Shown: piece by piece, positions 1 to 6,017 of the stretch | Layout: the number at the start of each line of letters is the position of its first letter | Position numbering within the stretch: position 1 is the stretch's first letter | Assembly (NCBI GenBank): GCA_030536195.1 | Contig: JAUNQL010000012.1 | Location: forward strand, 4,480-14,170 | From: Clostridia bacterium | Lineage (GTDB): Bacteria; Bacillota; Clostridia; Oscillospirales; Acutalibacteraceae | DNA: 9,691 nucleotides | Direction: 5' to 3' | Made by a program: the position numbers and the translations under genes | The notes under the pieces: model-generated | The model's input: only the letters and a program-made list of their open reading frames with translations | Database searches by the model: none | Told to the model about the DNA's origin: nothing

Positions 1-39
1 CTTCCACTTCTTCTTAGACTTAACAAAGAAGGCAAATAA
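1..39 (+). CDS. possible 3' end of an unidentified upstream gene (partial)
   Basis: Frame 1 reads LPLLLRLNKEGK and stops at TAA (37-39). Frame 2 is also open to a TAG at 41-43 (FHFFLDLTKKANN). Frame 1 is slightly preferred because CTT leucine codons and TAA stops are common in the other genes here, and because a hairpin with a T-run follows 12 bases later in the + direction. There is too little protein to name a family, and it could be non-coding. Confidence 0.3.
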   Translation, partial: LPLLLRLNKEGK

Positions 40-51
40 TTAGTAAAAATT

Positions 52-85
52 AAGGGCTGTTGCTTTTGCAACAGCCCTTTTTCTT
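52..85. terminator. bidirectional rho-independent terminator
   Basis: A perfect 12-bp stem (52-63 with 68-79) closes a TTTT loop. On the + strand it is followed by a T-rich tract to 85. On the minus strand it is followed by TTAATTTTTA, so it can also end asd, whose stop lies 12 bases above the stem. It separates asd from whatever converges from the left. Confidence 0.85.
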
Positions 86-90
86 TACTA

Positions 91-1173
91 TTAGTCCATG
101 TAACCTTCTGCACAGAGGAGCTCAGCATATTCAACTGCGCCGCCAGCAGCACCACGAAGTGTGTTGTGTGAGAGACATACGAACTTGTAGTCGTACTGAG
201 TATCCTCACGGAGACGACCGATTGAGATAGCCATACCGTTTTCAAGGTTTCTGTGAAGCTTGGTCTGTGGGTAGTTGTCCTCTTCGAAGTAGTTGAGGAA
301 CTGCTTTGGAGCTGATGGTAAATCAAGTTCCTGAGCACGGCCCTTGTATTCCTTCCAAACCTTGAGGATTTCTTCCTTAGATGGCTTGTTCTTGAAACGT
401 ACAAATACAGCTGCCATATGACCATCTGATGCTGGTACTCTGAGACACTGAGCTGTGAAGTGAGGCTTGCTTGCTGGAACGATTTCATCGCCCTCAATAG
501 AACCCCAAATCTTGAGTGGTTCTTGCTCTGATTTTTCCTCTTCGCCGCCGATGAATGGGATAACGTTATCTACCATCTCTGGCCATGTCTCAAATGTCTT
601 GCCGGCACCAGAGATAGCCTGGTATGTGCAAACCAAAACGTCCTCAACGCCGTACTTCTCATCAAGTGGGTAGAGGGCAGGAACGTATGACTGAAGTGAG
701 CAGTTAGACTTAACTGCGATGAAGCCGCGCTTGGTTCCAAGGCGCTTCTTCTGAGACTCGATTACCTTGATGTGGTCAGCGTTGAGCTCAGGTACTACCA
801 TAGGTACGTCAGGGGTGTGACGGTTAGCGCTGTTGTTTGATACTACTGGGATTTCAGCCTTGGCATATTTATCCTCAATTGCCTTAGTAGCATCCTTGTC
901 AAGGTTAACTGCGCAGAATACGAAATCAACGAGTTCACCGATCTTTTCTACATCGTTGTCTGCATCCATGATAACCATGTCAGCCATAGCTGCAGTGATA
1001 GGGGTAGCCATGCACCACTTCTCACCGATAGCTTCCTTGTATGTCTTGCCAGCAGAACGTGATGAAGCTGCCAAAACCTTGACATCAAACCAAGGATGGT
1101 TCTCGAGAATTGTCATGAAGCGCTGACCAACCATACCTGTTGCGCCAACAATACCTACGTTGTACTTTTTCAT
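91..1173 (-). CDS. asd: aspartate-semialdehyde dehydrogenase (archaeal/fungal-type)
   Basis: This cytoplasmic enzyme reduces aspartyl-4-phosphate to aspartate-4-semialdehyde with NADPH, the branch point to lysine/diaminopimelate, threonine and methionine. The 360-residue product starts with a Rossmann dinucleotide loop, GIVGATGMVGQ (7-17). It has SNNSANR (112-118), the catalytic cysteine in KSNCSLQ (Cys158), QAISGAGK (185-192) and the catalytic histidine in VPASDGHMA (His252). The pattern and length fit the archaeal/fungal class of ASADH rather than the E. coli class. ATG 1173 is preceded by AAGAGG at 8-base spacing. It is a single-gene unit with its own promoter (1228-1255) and terminator (52-79). 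The expected leader is only about 48 nt, too short for a lysine riboswitch. Family assignment is secure. Confidence 0.97.
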   Translation of the reverse strand: MKKYNVGIVGATGMVGQRFMTILENHPWFDVKVLAASSRSAGKTYKEAIGEKWCMATPITAAMADMVIMDADNDVEKIGELVDFVFCAVNLDKDATKAIEDKYAKAEIPVVSNNSANRHTPDVPMVVPELNADHIKVIESQKKRLGTKRGFIAVKSNCSLQSYVPALYPLDEKYGVEDVLVCTYQAISGAGKTFETWPEMVDNVIPFIGGEEEKSEQEPLKIWGSIEGDEIVPASKPHFTAQCLRVPASDGHMAAVFVRFKNKPSKEEILKVWKEYKGRAQELDLPSAPKQFLNYFEEDNYPQTKLHRNLENGMAISIGRLREDTQYDYKFVCLSHNTLRGAAGGAVEYAELLCAEGYMD

Positions 1174-1185
1174 AATTAAAACCTC

Positions 1186-1213
1186 TTGTAAATAAAATGT
1201 ACTTTGATATAAT
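1186..1213 (+). promoter_or_regulatory. queA operon promoter
   Basis: TTGTAA (1186-1191), a 16-bp spacer and TATAAT (1208-1213) predict a start near 1220 and a leader of about 29 nt containing the AGAGAGG ribosome binding site at 1238-1244. A second candidate, TTGATA (1204-1209), 17 bp, TATTAT (1227-1232), would start near 1239 and leave almost no leader before the ribosome binding site, so the first is preferred. The -35 overlaps the asd ribosome binding site on the opposite strand. Confidence 0.6.
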
Positions 1214-1227
1214 ACTTATGTTTTACT

Positions 1228-1255
1228 ATTATAAACTAGAGAGGCACAATGTCAA
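1228..1255 (-). promoter_or_regulatory. asd promoter (consensus sigma-A-type)
   Basis: On the minus strand the -35 TTGACA (1255-1250) and -10 TATAAT (1233-1228) both match consensus, with a 16-bp spacer. Transcription would start near 1221, giving a leader of about 48 nt that carries the AAGAGG ribosome binding site at 1186-1182. The -35 hexamer overlaps the proposed queA start codon on the other strand. Confidence 0.7.
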
Positions 1256-2295
1256 TGAACAATATCATGAAAACGTCGGATTTCTATTATGAATTACCAG
1301 AACGACTAATTGCTCAGCATCCGCTTGAGCAACGTGATTCATCACGCCTTCTTCACGTTGATAAAGAGACTGGTGAGCTTGAGCATAGACATTTCACTGA
1401 CATACTTGACTATTTAAAGCCAGGTGACACTCTCATTATGAATAATACGCGCGTGTTGCCGTGCCGTATCTACGGCGTTAAAGAGGACACTGGTGCTGTT
1501 GTCGAGTTCCTTTTGCTAACACAAAAGGAGTACGACACATGGGAGTGCCTCTGCGGACCAGGCAAACGCGCCAAAGTTGGCACTAAGTTTACCTTTGGTG
1601 AGGGACTCCTCACCTGTGAGGTAATCGATGTGCTTGACGATGGTAATCGTCTCGCAAAGTTCTACTTTGATGGCAACTTCTTTGCAATACTTGATGAGAT
1701 TGGCCAGATGCCACTTCCACCATACATTACCGAGAAGCTTGAGGACCAGGAGAGATACCAGACAGTTTACTCCAAGGAACTTGGCAGTGCAGCAGCACCA
1801 ACAGCTGGTCTTCACTTTACTCCAGAGCTCATGCAGAGGATAGAGGAGAAGGGCATAAACATTGGCTATGTTACGCTTCACGTAGGACTTGGTACATTTA
1901 GACCAGTTAAGGTTGATGATGTAACTAAGCACAAGATGCACAGTGAGCACTACTGGCTCCCACAGGAGACTGCTGATCTTATAAATGAGACTAAGAAAAA
2001 TGGTGGCCGCATAATCTCTGTCGGTACAACATCTTGCAGGACACTCGAGTCCGTTGCAAGCAAGTACGATGGTGAGATTCGCGCGGATGAGGATAGCACA
2101 GAAATCTTTATCTATCCAGGCTATGAGTTTAAGTGCATTGACGCACTAATTACTAACTTCCATTTGCCAGAGAGCACACTCATTATGCTAGTTTCAGCGT
2201 TCCTTGGATATGATAAGACAATGAACGCATACAATGAGGCCGTTCGCGAGGAGTACAGATTCTTCTCCTTCGGCGATTCTATGATGATTTCATAA
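1249..2295 (+). CDS. queA: S-adenosylmethionine:tRNA ribosyltransferase-isomerase
   Basis: QueA transfers and rearranges the ribosyl group of S-adenosylmethionine onto preQ1 at the tRNA wobble base (position 34), forming epoxyqueuosine. The 348-residue product has the family blocks in order: SDFYYELPERLIAQ near the N-terminus, NNTRVLPCRI (65-74), CGPGKRAKVG (102-111), SAAAPTAGLHFTPEL (180-194), HVGLGTFRPV (211-220), VGTTSCRTLES (258-268) and ITNFHLPESTLIMLVSAFLG (301-320). Most family members begin at the MKTSDF methionine (1267), which has no ribosome binding site here. AGAGAGG (1238-1244) serves ATG 1249 (4-base gap after AGG) or ATG 1255 (10-base gap), so the start is uncertain by two codons. 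tgt follows 14 bases downstream in the same operon. No preQ1 riboswitch is seen upstream. Identification is secure. Confidence 0.97.
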   Translation: MSMNNIMKTSDFYYELPERLIAQHPLEQRDSSRLLHVDKETGELEHRHFTDILDYLKPGDTLIMNNTRVLPCRIYGVKEDTGAVVEFLLLTQKEYDTWECLCGPGKRAKVGTKFTFGEGLLTCEVIDVLDDGNRLAKFYFDGNFFAILDEIGQMPLPPYITEKLEDQERYQTVYSKELGSAAAPTAGLHFTPELMQRIEEKGINIGYVTLHVGLGTFRPVKVDDVTKHKMHSEHYWLPQETADLINETKKNGGRIISVGTTSCRTLESVASKYDGEIRADEDSTEIFIYPGYEFKCIDALITNFHLPESTLIMLVSAFLGYDKTMNAYNEAVREEYRFFSFGDSMMIS

Positions 2296-2309
2296 ATTAG
2301 GGGTAGTTT

Positions 2310-3440
2310 ATGTATAAGCTTATAAAAACGGAAGGACAGGCCAGGAGAGGCCAATTTACGACGCCTCACGGTGTCGTTGAGACTCCTGCCTTCCAAAACG
2401 TTGCGACATGTGGCGCAATCAAGGGCGGACTTGAGGCATCTGACCTTAAAAACATCGGTGCTCAGGTAATGCTCTGCAATACATATCACTTACATGTTCG
2501 TCCAGGCGATGAACTTATACGTGACCTTGGTGGACTTCACAAGTTCACAGGATGGGATGGACCAATCCTTACCGATTCAGGTGGATTCCAAGTCTTCTCA
2601 CTTGCGAAACTTCGCAAGATCCGTGAGGAGGGAGTTGAGTTTAACTCCCACATAGATGGCAGGCACATATTCATGGGTCCTGAGGAGTCTATGAGGATAC
2701 AGTCAAACCTTGGCTCAACAATCGCTATGGCGTTCGATGAGTGCGTTGAGAACCCTGCGGAGTACAGTTACGCTAAGCAGTCATGCGAGCGTACCACACG
2801 CTGGCTCATACGCTGTAAGGAAGAAATGGAACGCCTCAATGCCAAGTATGACACAATCAATAAAGAGCAGATGCTCTTTGGTATAAATCAGGGATGCACA
2901 TACGATGACCTTCGTATCAAGCATATGGAGGAGATTGCAAAGCTCGACCTTGATGGCTACGCAATCGGCGGACTCGCCGTTGGTGAGCCAAAGGAGGAGA
3001 TGTATCGCGTCATCAGTGCAGTCGAGCCATACGCGCCACGTGACAAGATTCGTTACCTAATGGGCGTTGGCACGCCAGGTAACATCATCGAAGCTGTATA
3101 CCGTGGCGTAGACCTCTTCGACTGCGTTATGCCAAGCCGCAACGCGCGCCATGGCCAACTCTTCACGTGGGACGGCGTTATTAACCTCAATAACGCCAAG
3201 TACGAACGTGACGAGTCACCAATTGACCCGCACTGCGACTGTCCTACGTGCAAGGCGCACTCACGTGCGTACGTGCGCCATCTCTTAAAGGCAAACGAAG
3301 TGTTAGGCCTCAGGCTCTGTGTACAGCACAATCTCTACTTCTATAACAATCTTATGAGTGAGATCAGGCTGGCACTTGATGAGGATAGGTTCACCGAATT
3401 TCACGATAAATACGTTGACCTCCTTGACACTAGGATATAA
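2310..3440 (+). CDS. tgt: queuine/preQ1 tRNA-guanine transglycosylase
   Basis: Tgt exchanges guanine 34 of GUN-anticodon tRNAs for preQ1, the step before QueA. The 376-residue TIM-barrel protein has all key residues. The general acid/base aspartate is in LTDSGGFQVFS (Asp89), and the nucleophile is in VDLFDCVMPSRNARHG (Asp271). The substrate loop is YAIGGLAVGE (217-226). The zinc site is formed by CDCPTC (Cys309, Cys311, Cys314) with His340. These sit at a constant offset of 9 from the well-studied Zymomonas enzyme as remembered. ATG 2310 follows AGGGG (2299-2303) by 6 bases. The gene is co-transcribed with queA, and its last codons contain a possible promoter for yajC. The presence of QueA and Tgt with no preQ1 synthesis genes nearby means biosynthesis or salvage genes must lie elsewhere. 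Confidence 0.97.
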   Translation: MYKLIKTEGQARRGQFTTPHGVVETPAFQNVATCGAIKGGLEASDLKNIGAQVMLCNTYHLHVRPGDELIRDLGGLHKFTGWDGPILTDSGGFQVFSLAKLRKIREEGVEFNSHIDGRHIFMGPEESMRIQSNLGSTIAMAFDECVENPAEYSYAKQSCERTTRWLIRCKEEMERLNAKYDTINKEQMLFGINQGCTYDDLRIKHMEEIAKLDLDGYAIGGLAVGEPKEEMYRVISAVEPYAPRDKIRYLMGVGTPGNIIEAVYRGVDLFDCVMPSRNARHGQLFTWDGVINLNNAKYERDESPIDPHCDCPTCKAHSRAYVRHLLKANEVLGLRLCVQHNLYFYNNLMSEIRLALDEDRFTEFHDKYVDLLDTRI

Positions 3441-3451
3441 TCTGTTAAAAT
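3424..3451 (+). promoter_or_regulatory. possible internal promoter for yajC
   Basis: TTGACA (3424-3429) is followed after 16 bp by TAAAAT (3446-3451, one mismatch to consensus). It overlaps the last codons of tgt and would start transcription near 3458, just before the yajC ribosome binding site. A TATAAT at 3436-3441 is also present but has only a 15-bp spacer to TTGACC (3415-3420). yajC could therefore be transcribed apart from queA-tgt as well as by read-through. Confidence 0.4.
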
Positions 3452-3482
3452 ATGTAAGTATTATTTTTAAAGGAGCAATATT

Positions 3483-3878
3483 ATGGATTTCACATATTTA
3501 CTTAGCATGGCTTCATCACAGGCTAGTGCAGACGCTGCACAGGGTAGTGCTGGTTCAAGCATTATCATGATCGTTTTCTTTGTTTTCATCATTGGTTACT
3601 TTGCTTTAATCATGAGAAAGGACAAGAAACAGCAGCAGTCCGAGCAGGACATGCGTGACAGCGTTAAGGTTGGCGACGAGATCTTAACAATCGGTGGCGT
3701 AGTTGGCCGCGTAGTAACAGTTAAGGATGAGTCAGTTGATATCGAAACTGGCGCTGACAGAACCAAGATCCGCTTCACACGTTCAGCTATTGCTAAGAAC
3801 ATCACAGCTGACAAGAAGGCAGAGGAAATCAAGCAGGCTAAAATGAAGTCTGCTGCTGAGGCAAAGTCTAAGAAATAA
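3483..3878 (+). CDS. yajC: preprotein translocase accessory subunit YajC
   Basis: YajC is a small inner-membrane protein that associates with SecDF and the SecYEG translocon. The 131-residue product has a polar N-terminus, one transmembrane helix (about 26-44, SIIMIVFFVFIIGYFALIM) and the family pattern of basic residues right after the helix (RKDKKQQQ). The soluble domain has the hallmark VKVGDEILTIGGVVGRV (61-77), and the protein ends in a lysine- and alanine-rich tail (about 108-131). AAAGGAG (3469-3475) lies 7 bases before ATG. In many bacteria secD and secF follow directly. Here a strong terminator follows instead, so secDF must be elsewhere. The roughly 25-residue N-terminal extension before the helix is probably the outside segment rather than a cleaved signal. 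Confidence 0.93.
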   Translation: MDFTYLLSMASSQASADAAQGSAGSSIIMIVFFVFIIGYFALIMRKDKKQQQSEQDMRDSVKVGDEILTIGGVVGRVVTVKDESVDIETGADRTKIRFTRSAIAKNITADKKAEEIKQAKMKSAAEAKSKK

Positions 3879-3889
3879 GATAAAAATTA

Positions 3890-3925
3890 AGCCTGGTAAG
3901 TAACCACTTACCAGGCTCTTTTTTT
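3890..3925. terminator. bidirectional terminator between yajC and tetR
   Basis: An 11-bp perfect stem (3890-3900 with 3907-3917) has the 6-nt loop TAACCA, and on the + strand a run of seven T (3919-3925) follows. On the minus strand TTAATTTTTA follows. The T-run overlaps the tetR stop codon (3924-3926), so the two operons converge with almost no spare sequence. Confidence 0.9.
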
Positions 3926-4601
3926 ATACACCAAACATCATTTTATTGTATTCTTTTACGCTCTTCTTAAACCACTCATCAGAGAAGTATTTATCGATAT
4001 TGATTATATCATCAGCGTTCTCTGTAACAAGCTTAAGAGTTGGCTCAAGAAGAGATAAAGCATATTTTATTATAAATTCACCATCCATCTCACGGTTATC
4101 CTCATAGCACTCATATACATACTCAATGATGCCACCAAAAGTAAATGCGAGTTTATCCTCAAAATGTGGATCCTCAGTAGTGAGCTTGTGCATGAGTTCT
4201 GGTTCAAGTTTTTCAAGCCATTCCATACCGCAGTTTACAACAATCATAGTATAGAGACGGTTTTCAAGATATTCCTGGATAAGATGATTGGTTATTACAA
4301 TATTATAGAAAGAATAATTAAAAAGAACATATCCAACGGCAAATGCTTTTACAGTACTGTTTGGGAAATTAAGATTTGGATCGTTTGTAAGTTGTTCATC
4401 AATCTTGTTGAGACCACGTTCAACCAGTGTTGTCGCAATAATCTCTTTTGCTGGGAAATAGTACTGTACAAGTGATTTGGTTATGTTTGCAGCACGAGCA
4501 ATATCAGAGAGGGAAGTATTTTCAAAGCCCTGTTCTGTCATCAATTTATAAGCTACTTGTAAAAGTCTCTCGCGTTCAGCTTCGTTACGTTTTCTTGCCA
4601 T
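3924..4601 (-). CDS. TetR/AcrR-family transcriptional regulator
   Basis: A 225-residue protein with an N-terminal TetR DNA-binding domain. Basic helix 1 contains RERLLQVAYKLMTEQGFENTS (about 10-30). The helix-turn-helix is SLSDIARAANITKSLVQYYF (30-49), with the YYFPAKE ending typical of the family. Residues of about 80-225 form the variable helical ligand/dimerisation domain, rich in aromatic residues (NYSFYNIVITN, EYVYECYEDN), and the inducer cannot be guessed. The start ATG (4601-4599) shares its A with the TAA stop of the upstream recombinase (TAATG), and GGTGAG inside the end of that gene provides the ribosome binding site, so the two are translationally coupled. Autoregulation is likely by analogy with the family. 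A perfect palindrome at the operon promoter (5875-5904) is the best operator candidate. Confidence 0.92.
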   Translation of the reverse strand: MARKRNEAERERLLQVAYKLMTEQGFENTSLSDIARAANITKSLVQYYFPAKEIIATTLVERGLNKIDEQLTNDPNLNFPNSTVKAFAVGYVLFNYSFYNIVITNHLIQEYLENRLYTMIVVNCGMEWLEKLEPELMHKLTTEDPHFEDKLAFTFGGIIEYVYECYEDNREMDGEFIIKYALSLLEPTLKLVTENADDIINIDKYFSDEWFKKSVKEYNKMMFGV

Positions 4602-5611
4602 TATTTCTCACCTTCGCTATCTTTCAATATCTTAGTTGAATTCAATGGGTTGTTATCGGTTGCTGTTTTGAGTTGGTCATTGACAACGTGAGTATAGATT
4701 TGAGTTGTACCAACGTTTTCGTGACCTAAGATTTCCTTTAAAACAAGCACATCAGCATCACCATATTGATACATTAAAGTTGCTGCTGTGTGTCTTAGCT
4801 TATGAGTAGAATAACCTTCAAGACCGGCCTTGTCAAGCGCATTATAAACCAGATGTTGTACGGTTTTTGGGCTTATGCGCTGTAATCTGTTGCTTAAAAA
4901 CAAGGCATCTGGGTCCTTAACACCGTCCTTTGGTCGAACCCTCATATACTCGTTTATAGCCGATATTGAGGCATCATTTAAGTATATTGTACGCTCCTTA
5001 TTACCTTTACCAAGTACCTTGATAGTATTGTCGTCACGGATGTCTGTATAGTTGAGTGAAACCAGTTCTGAAAGACGCATGCCACAGTTCAAAAACAACG
5101 TAATTATAGCAAAATCACGCTCTTTATTAGGCCCGTCAAAGGATGATCTGAGCAGTGCTGTAGCCTCATCAAGAGTTAGGTATTTTGGCAAAGTTTGCTT
5201 GAGCTTAGGGGAGTCAAGGCTTGCCATTGGATCCTCTTTAATAATACCTTTTTGAGTCTTACAGAACTTAAAGAAATCACGTAGTGTAGATACTTTGCGG
5301 GCTCTGGTCCTGGCTGAGTTTTGACGATTATCTTTACAAAATGCTAAGAATGCGTAGGCGTCTGTTATTGTTATTTTTTTAACAAATTCTTCATCGCAGT
5401 CCTTAATAGATATCTTAGCAAATTCTTCTTCATCATCAATATCCTTAATATCAACTAGACCTTTGTAATACTTTAGGAACCTAAAGAATGTACGAAGGTC
5501 AGATGCATATTCAGAAATTGTGTTTTTAGATCGGTTTTTAATGGCATCCATGTAATTTAGGAATTCAACCATTAAATCTGGGAAATCAATATAATCAGCA
5601 CGTGTAATCAT
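4601..5611 (-). CDS. tyrosine recombinase, XerC/XerD/XerS-like
   Basis: A site-specific DNA recombinase of 336 residues. It has an N-terminal core-binding (SAM-like) domain (about 10-125) with an acidic insertion around 55-75, then a catalytic domain (about 140-320). All six catalytic positions are present: Arg179 (CGMRLSEL), Lys202 (GKGNKERTI), His270 and Arg273 (HKLRHTAATLM), His297 (LGHENVGTTQ) and nucleophile Tyr306 (IYTHV). An upstream in-frame TTG at 5623 is rejected because GGAGG (5621-5617) lies inside that extension and 5 bases before ATG 5611. It heads an operon with the TetR gene. It could be the chromosome dimer resolvase, a phase-variation inverter or a relic of a mobile element. 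No integration boundaries or second recombinase are visible. The long core-binding domain resembles single-recombinase XerS-type proteins, a weak inference. Confidence 0.93.
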   Translation of the reverse strand: MITRADYIDFPDLMVEFLNYMDAIKNRSKNTISEYASDLRTFFRFLKYYKGLVDIKDIDDEEEFAKISIKDCDEEFVKKITITDAYAFLAFCKDNRQNSARTRARKVSTLRDFFKFCKTQKGIIKEDPMASLDSPKLKQTLPKYLTLDEATALLRSSFDGPNKERDFAIITLFLNCGMRLSELVSLNYTDIRDDNTIKVLGKGNKERTIYLNDASISAINEYMRVRPKDGVKDPDALFLSNRLQRISPKTVQHLVYNALDKAGLEGYSTHKLRHTAATLMYQYGDADVLVLKEILGHENVGTTQIYTHVVNDQLKTATDNNPLNSTKILKDSEGEK

Positions 5612-5616
5612 AAAAA

Positions 5617-5621
5617 CCTCC
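5617..5621 (-). promoter_or_regulatory. ribosome binding site deciding the recombinase start
   Basis: GGAGG on the minus strand lies 5 bases before ATG 5611. It would be internal to a protein started at the in-frame TTG 5623, which has no ribosome binding site of its own, so the shorter start is chosen. Confidence 0.85.
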
Positions 5622-5688
5622 AAAAAGCAAACTCGTTTCTAGGCGATAGAAATTTTTTATTGATGAGTTATTCATTTAAAAAAATCTG

Positions 5689-5722
5689 ATTGGATGAGTA
5701 TTTTTAGAAAAAGTGATCCAAT
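5689..5722 (-). other. terminator-like hairpin in the recombinase leader
   Basis: On the minus strand ATTGGAT (5722-5716) pairs with ATCCAAT (5695-5689), with an inner TTTTT/AAAAA stem at 5712-5701. CAGA and seven T (5684-5678) follow shortly after. The stem is AT-rich with a 3x5 internal loop, so it would be weak. It could be an attenuator or a chance inverted repeat. Confidence 0.3.
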
Positions 5723-5874
5723 AGAAATATTTTTAATGAAGAATGTATTAGCTAAAAAAAACTGAGAGGCTAGAAACAAGGCAACAATATTAATAGAATG
5801 TAATACATAGTATAAATATAGAAGAAACCATAATAGATACGTTATTTGGCATATTTTGCTTTATCTCTACCCTA

Positions 5875-5904
5875 AATTATACAAAACATTTATTTTGTAT
5901 AATT
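5875..5904. repeat. perfect 12-6-12 inverted repeat (putative operator or recombination core site)
   Basis: AATTATACAAAA (5875-5886), spacer CATTTA, TTTTGTATAATT (5893-5904): the two arms are exact reverse complements. It has no G+C-rich stem or adequate U-run of its own, so it is unlikely to be a terminator. It overlaps the -10 hexamer and predicted start of the recombinase promoter, as expected of an operator for the TetR protein in that operon. The spacing (about 11-bp arms, 6-bp centre) also equals that of a tyrosine-recombinase core site. Confidence 0.65.
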
Positions 5905-5930
5905 ATATCACAATTTCCTACCAATGTAAA
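5902..5930 (-). promoter_or_regulatory. recombinase-tetR operon promoter
   Basis: On the minus strand TTTACA (5930-5925), a 17-bp spacer and TATAAT (5907-5902) predict a start near 5895, inside the 12-6-12 palindrome. The resulting leader to ATG 5611 would be about 284 nt. Another TATAAT (5881-5876) lies in the other palindrome arm but lacks a good -35. Confidence 0.6.
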
Positions 5931-5965
5931 GTATAAATAAAAGCACCAGTGAAATTCACTGGTGC
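5931..5965 (-). terminator. terminator of the phosphatase-MATE operon
   Basis: On the minus strand the stem GCACCAGTG/CACTGGTGC (5965-5957 with 5951-5943) has a 5-nt loop and is followed by TTTTATTTATAC (5942-5931). It lies about 50 bases below the MATE stop codon and insulates the recombinase promoter from that operon. Confidence 0.85.
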
Positions 5966-5974
5966 CCTATTCTT

Positions 5975-6007
5975 TTATAGATTAAAGATGTCTTCTCTCG
6001 TATCCAA
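5975..6007 (-). CDS. possible 10-residue micro-ORF with a strong ribosome binding site
   Basis: AAGGAG (6019-6014) overlaps the MATE stop codon (TAAGGAG) and lies 6 bases before TTG 6007, which opens a 10-codon frame, MDTREDIFNL, ending TAA before the operon terminator. The signal spacing is ideal, but the frame is tiny and the start is not ATG. It may be a genuine micro-peptide, the stub of a deleted third operon gene, or chance. Confidence 0.25.
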   Translation of the reverse strand: MDTREDIFNL

Positions 6008-6017
6008 CGTTTTCTCC

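Larger units (their letters stand above)
5612..5942 (-). other. AT-rich non-coding region and long leader upstream of the recombinase
   Basis: About 330 bases hold no convincing gene on either strand. On the minus strand the region contains a promoter (5902-5930), a perfect palindrome (5875-5904), a leader of about 280 nt, a weak hairpin (5722-5689) followed by seven T (5684-5678), and a small hairpin (5652-5636) just before the ribosome binding site. The left arm of the small hairpin also has a complementary partner 130 bases away (5770-5777). Base composition is visibly more AT-rich than the genes around it. Confidence 0.7.

Noticed and set aside
1174..1248. Lysine riboswitch for asd or preQ1 riboswitch for queA
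   Set aside because: The leaders are only about 48 and 29 nt. Neither the large lysine-riboswitch fold nor the short preQ1 aptamer pattern could be recognised.
1516..1950. 144-codon open frame antisense to queA, and similar antisense frames over asd, tgt, MATE, phosphatase and lipase
   Set aside because: They lie wholly inside well-identified genes, lack ribosome binding sites and family motifs, and have low-complexity or Ser/Thr/His-rich compositions typical of shadow frames.
5597..5623. Recombinase start at TTG 5623 (340 residues)
   Set aside because: The strong GGAGG site lies within the added codons and correctly spaces ATG 5611.
5636..5777. Repeats in the recombinase leader as integration (att) sites or transposon ends
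   Set aside because: The repeats are only 6-8 bases, no target duplication is seen, and no tRNA gene or other mobile-element genes lie nearby.
5875..5904. 12-6-12 palindrome as a terminator
   Set aside because: The stem is almost entirely A/T, neither side has a suitable T-run, and a GC-rich terminator for the MATE operon already lies at 5931-5965.
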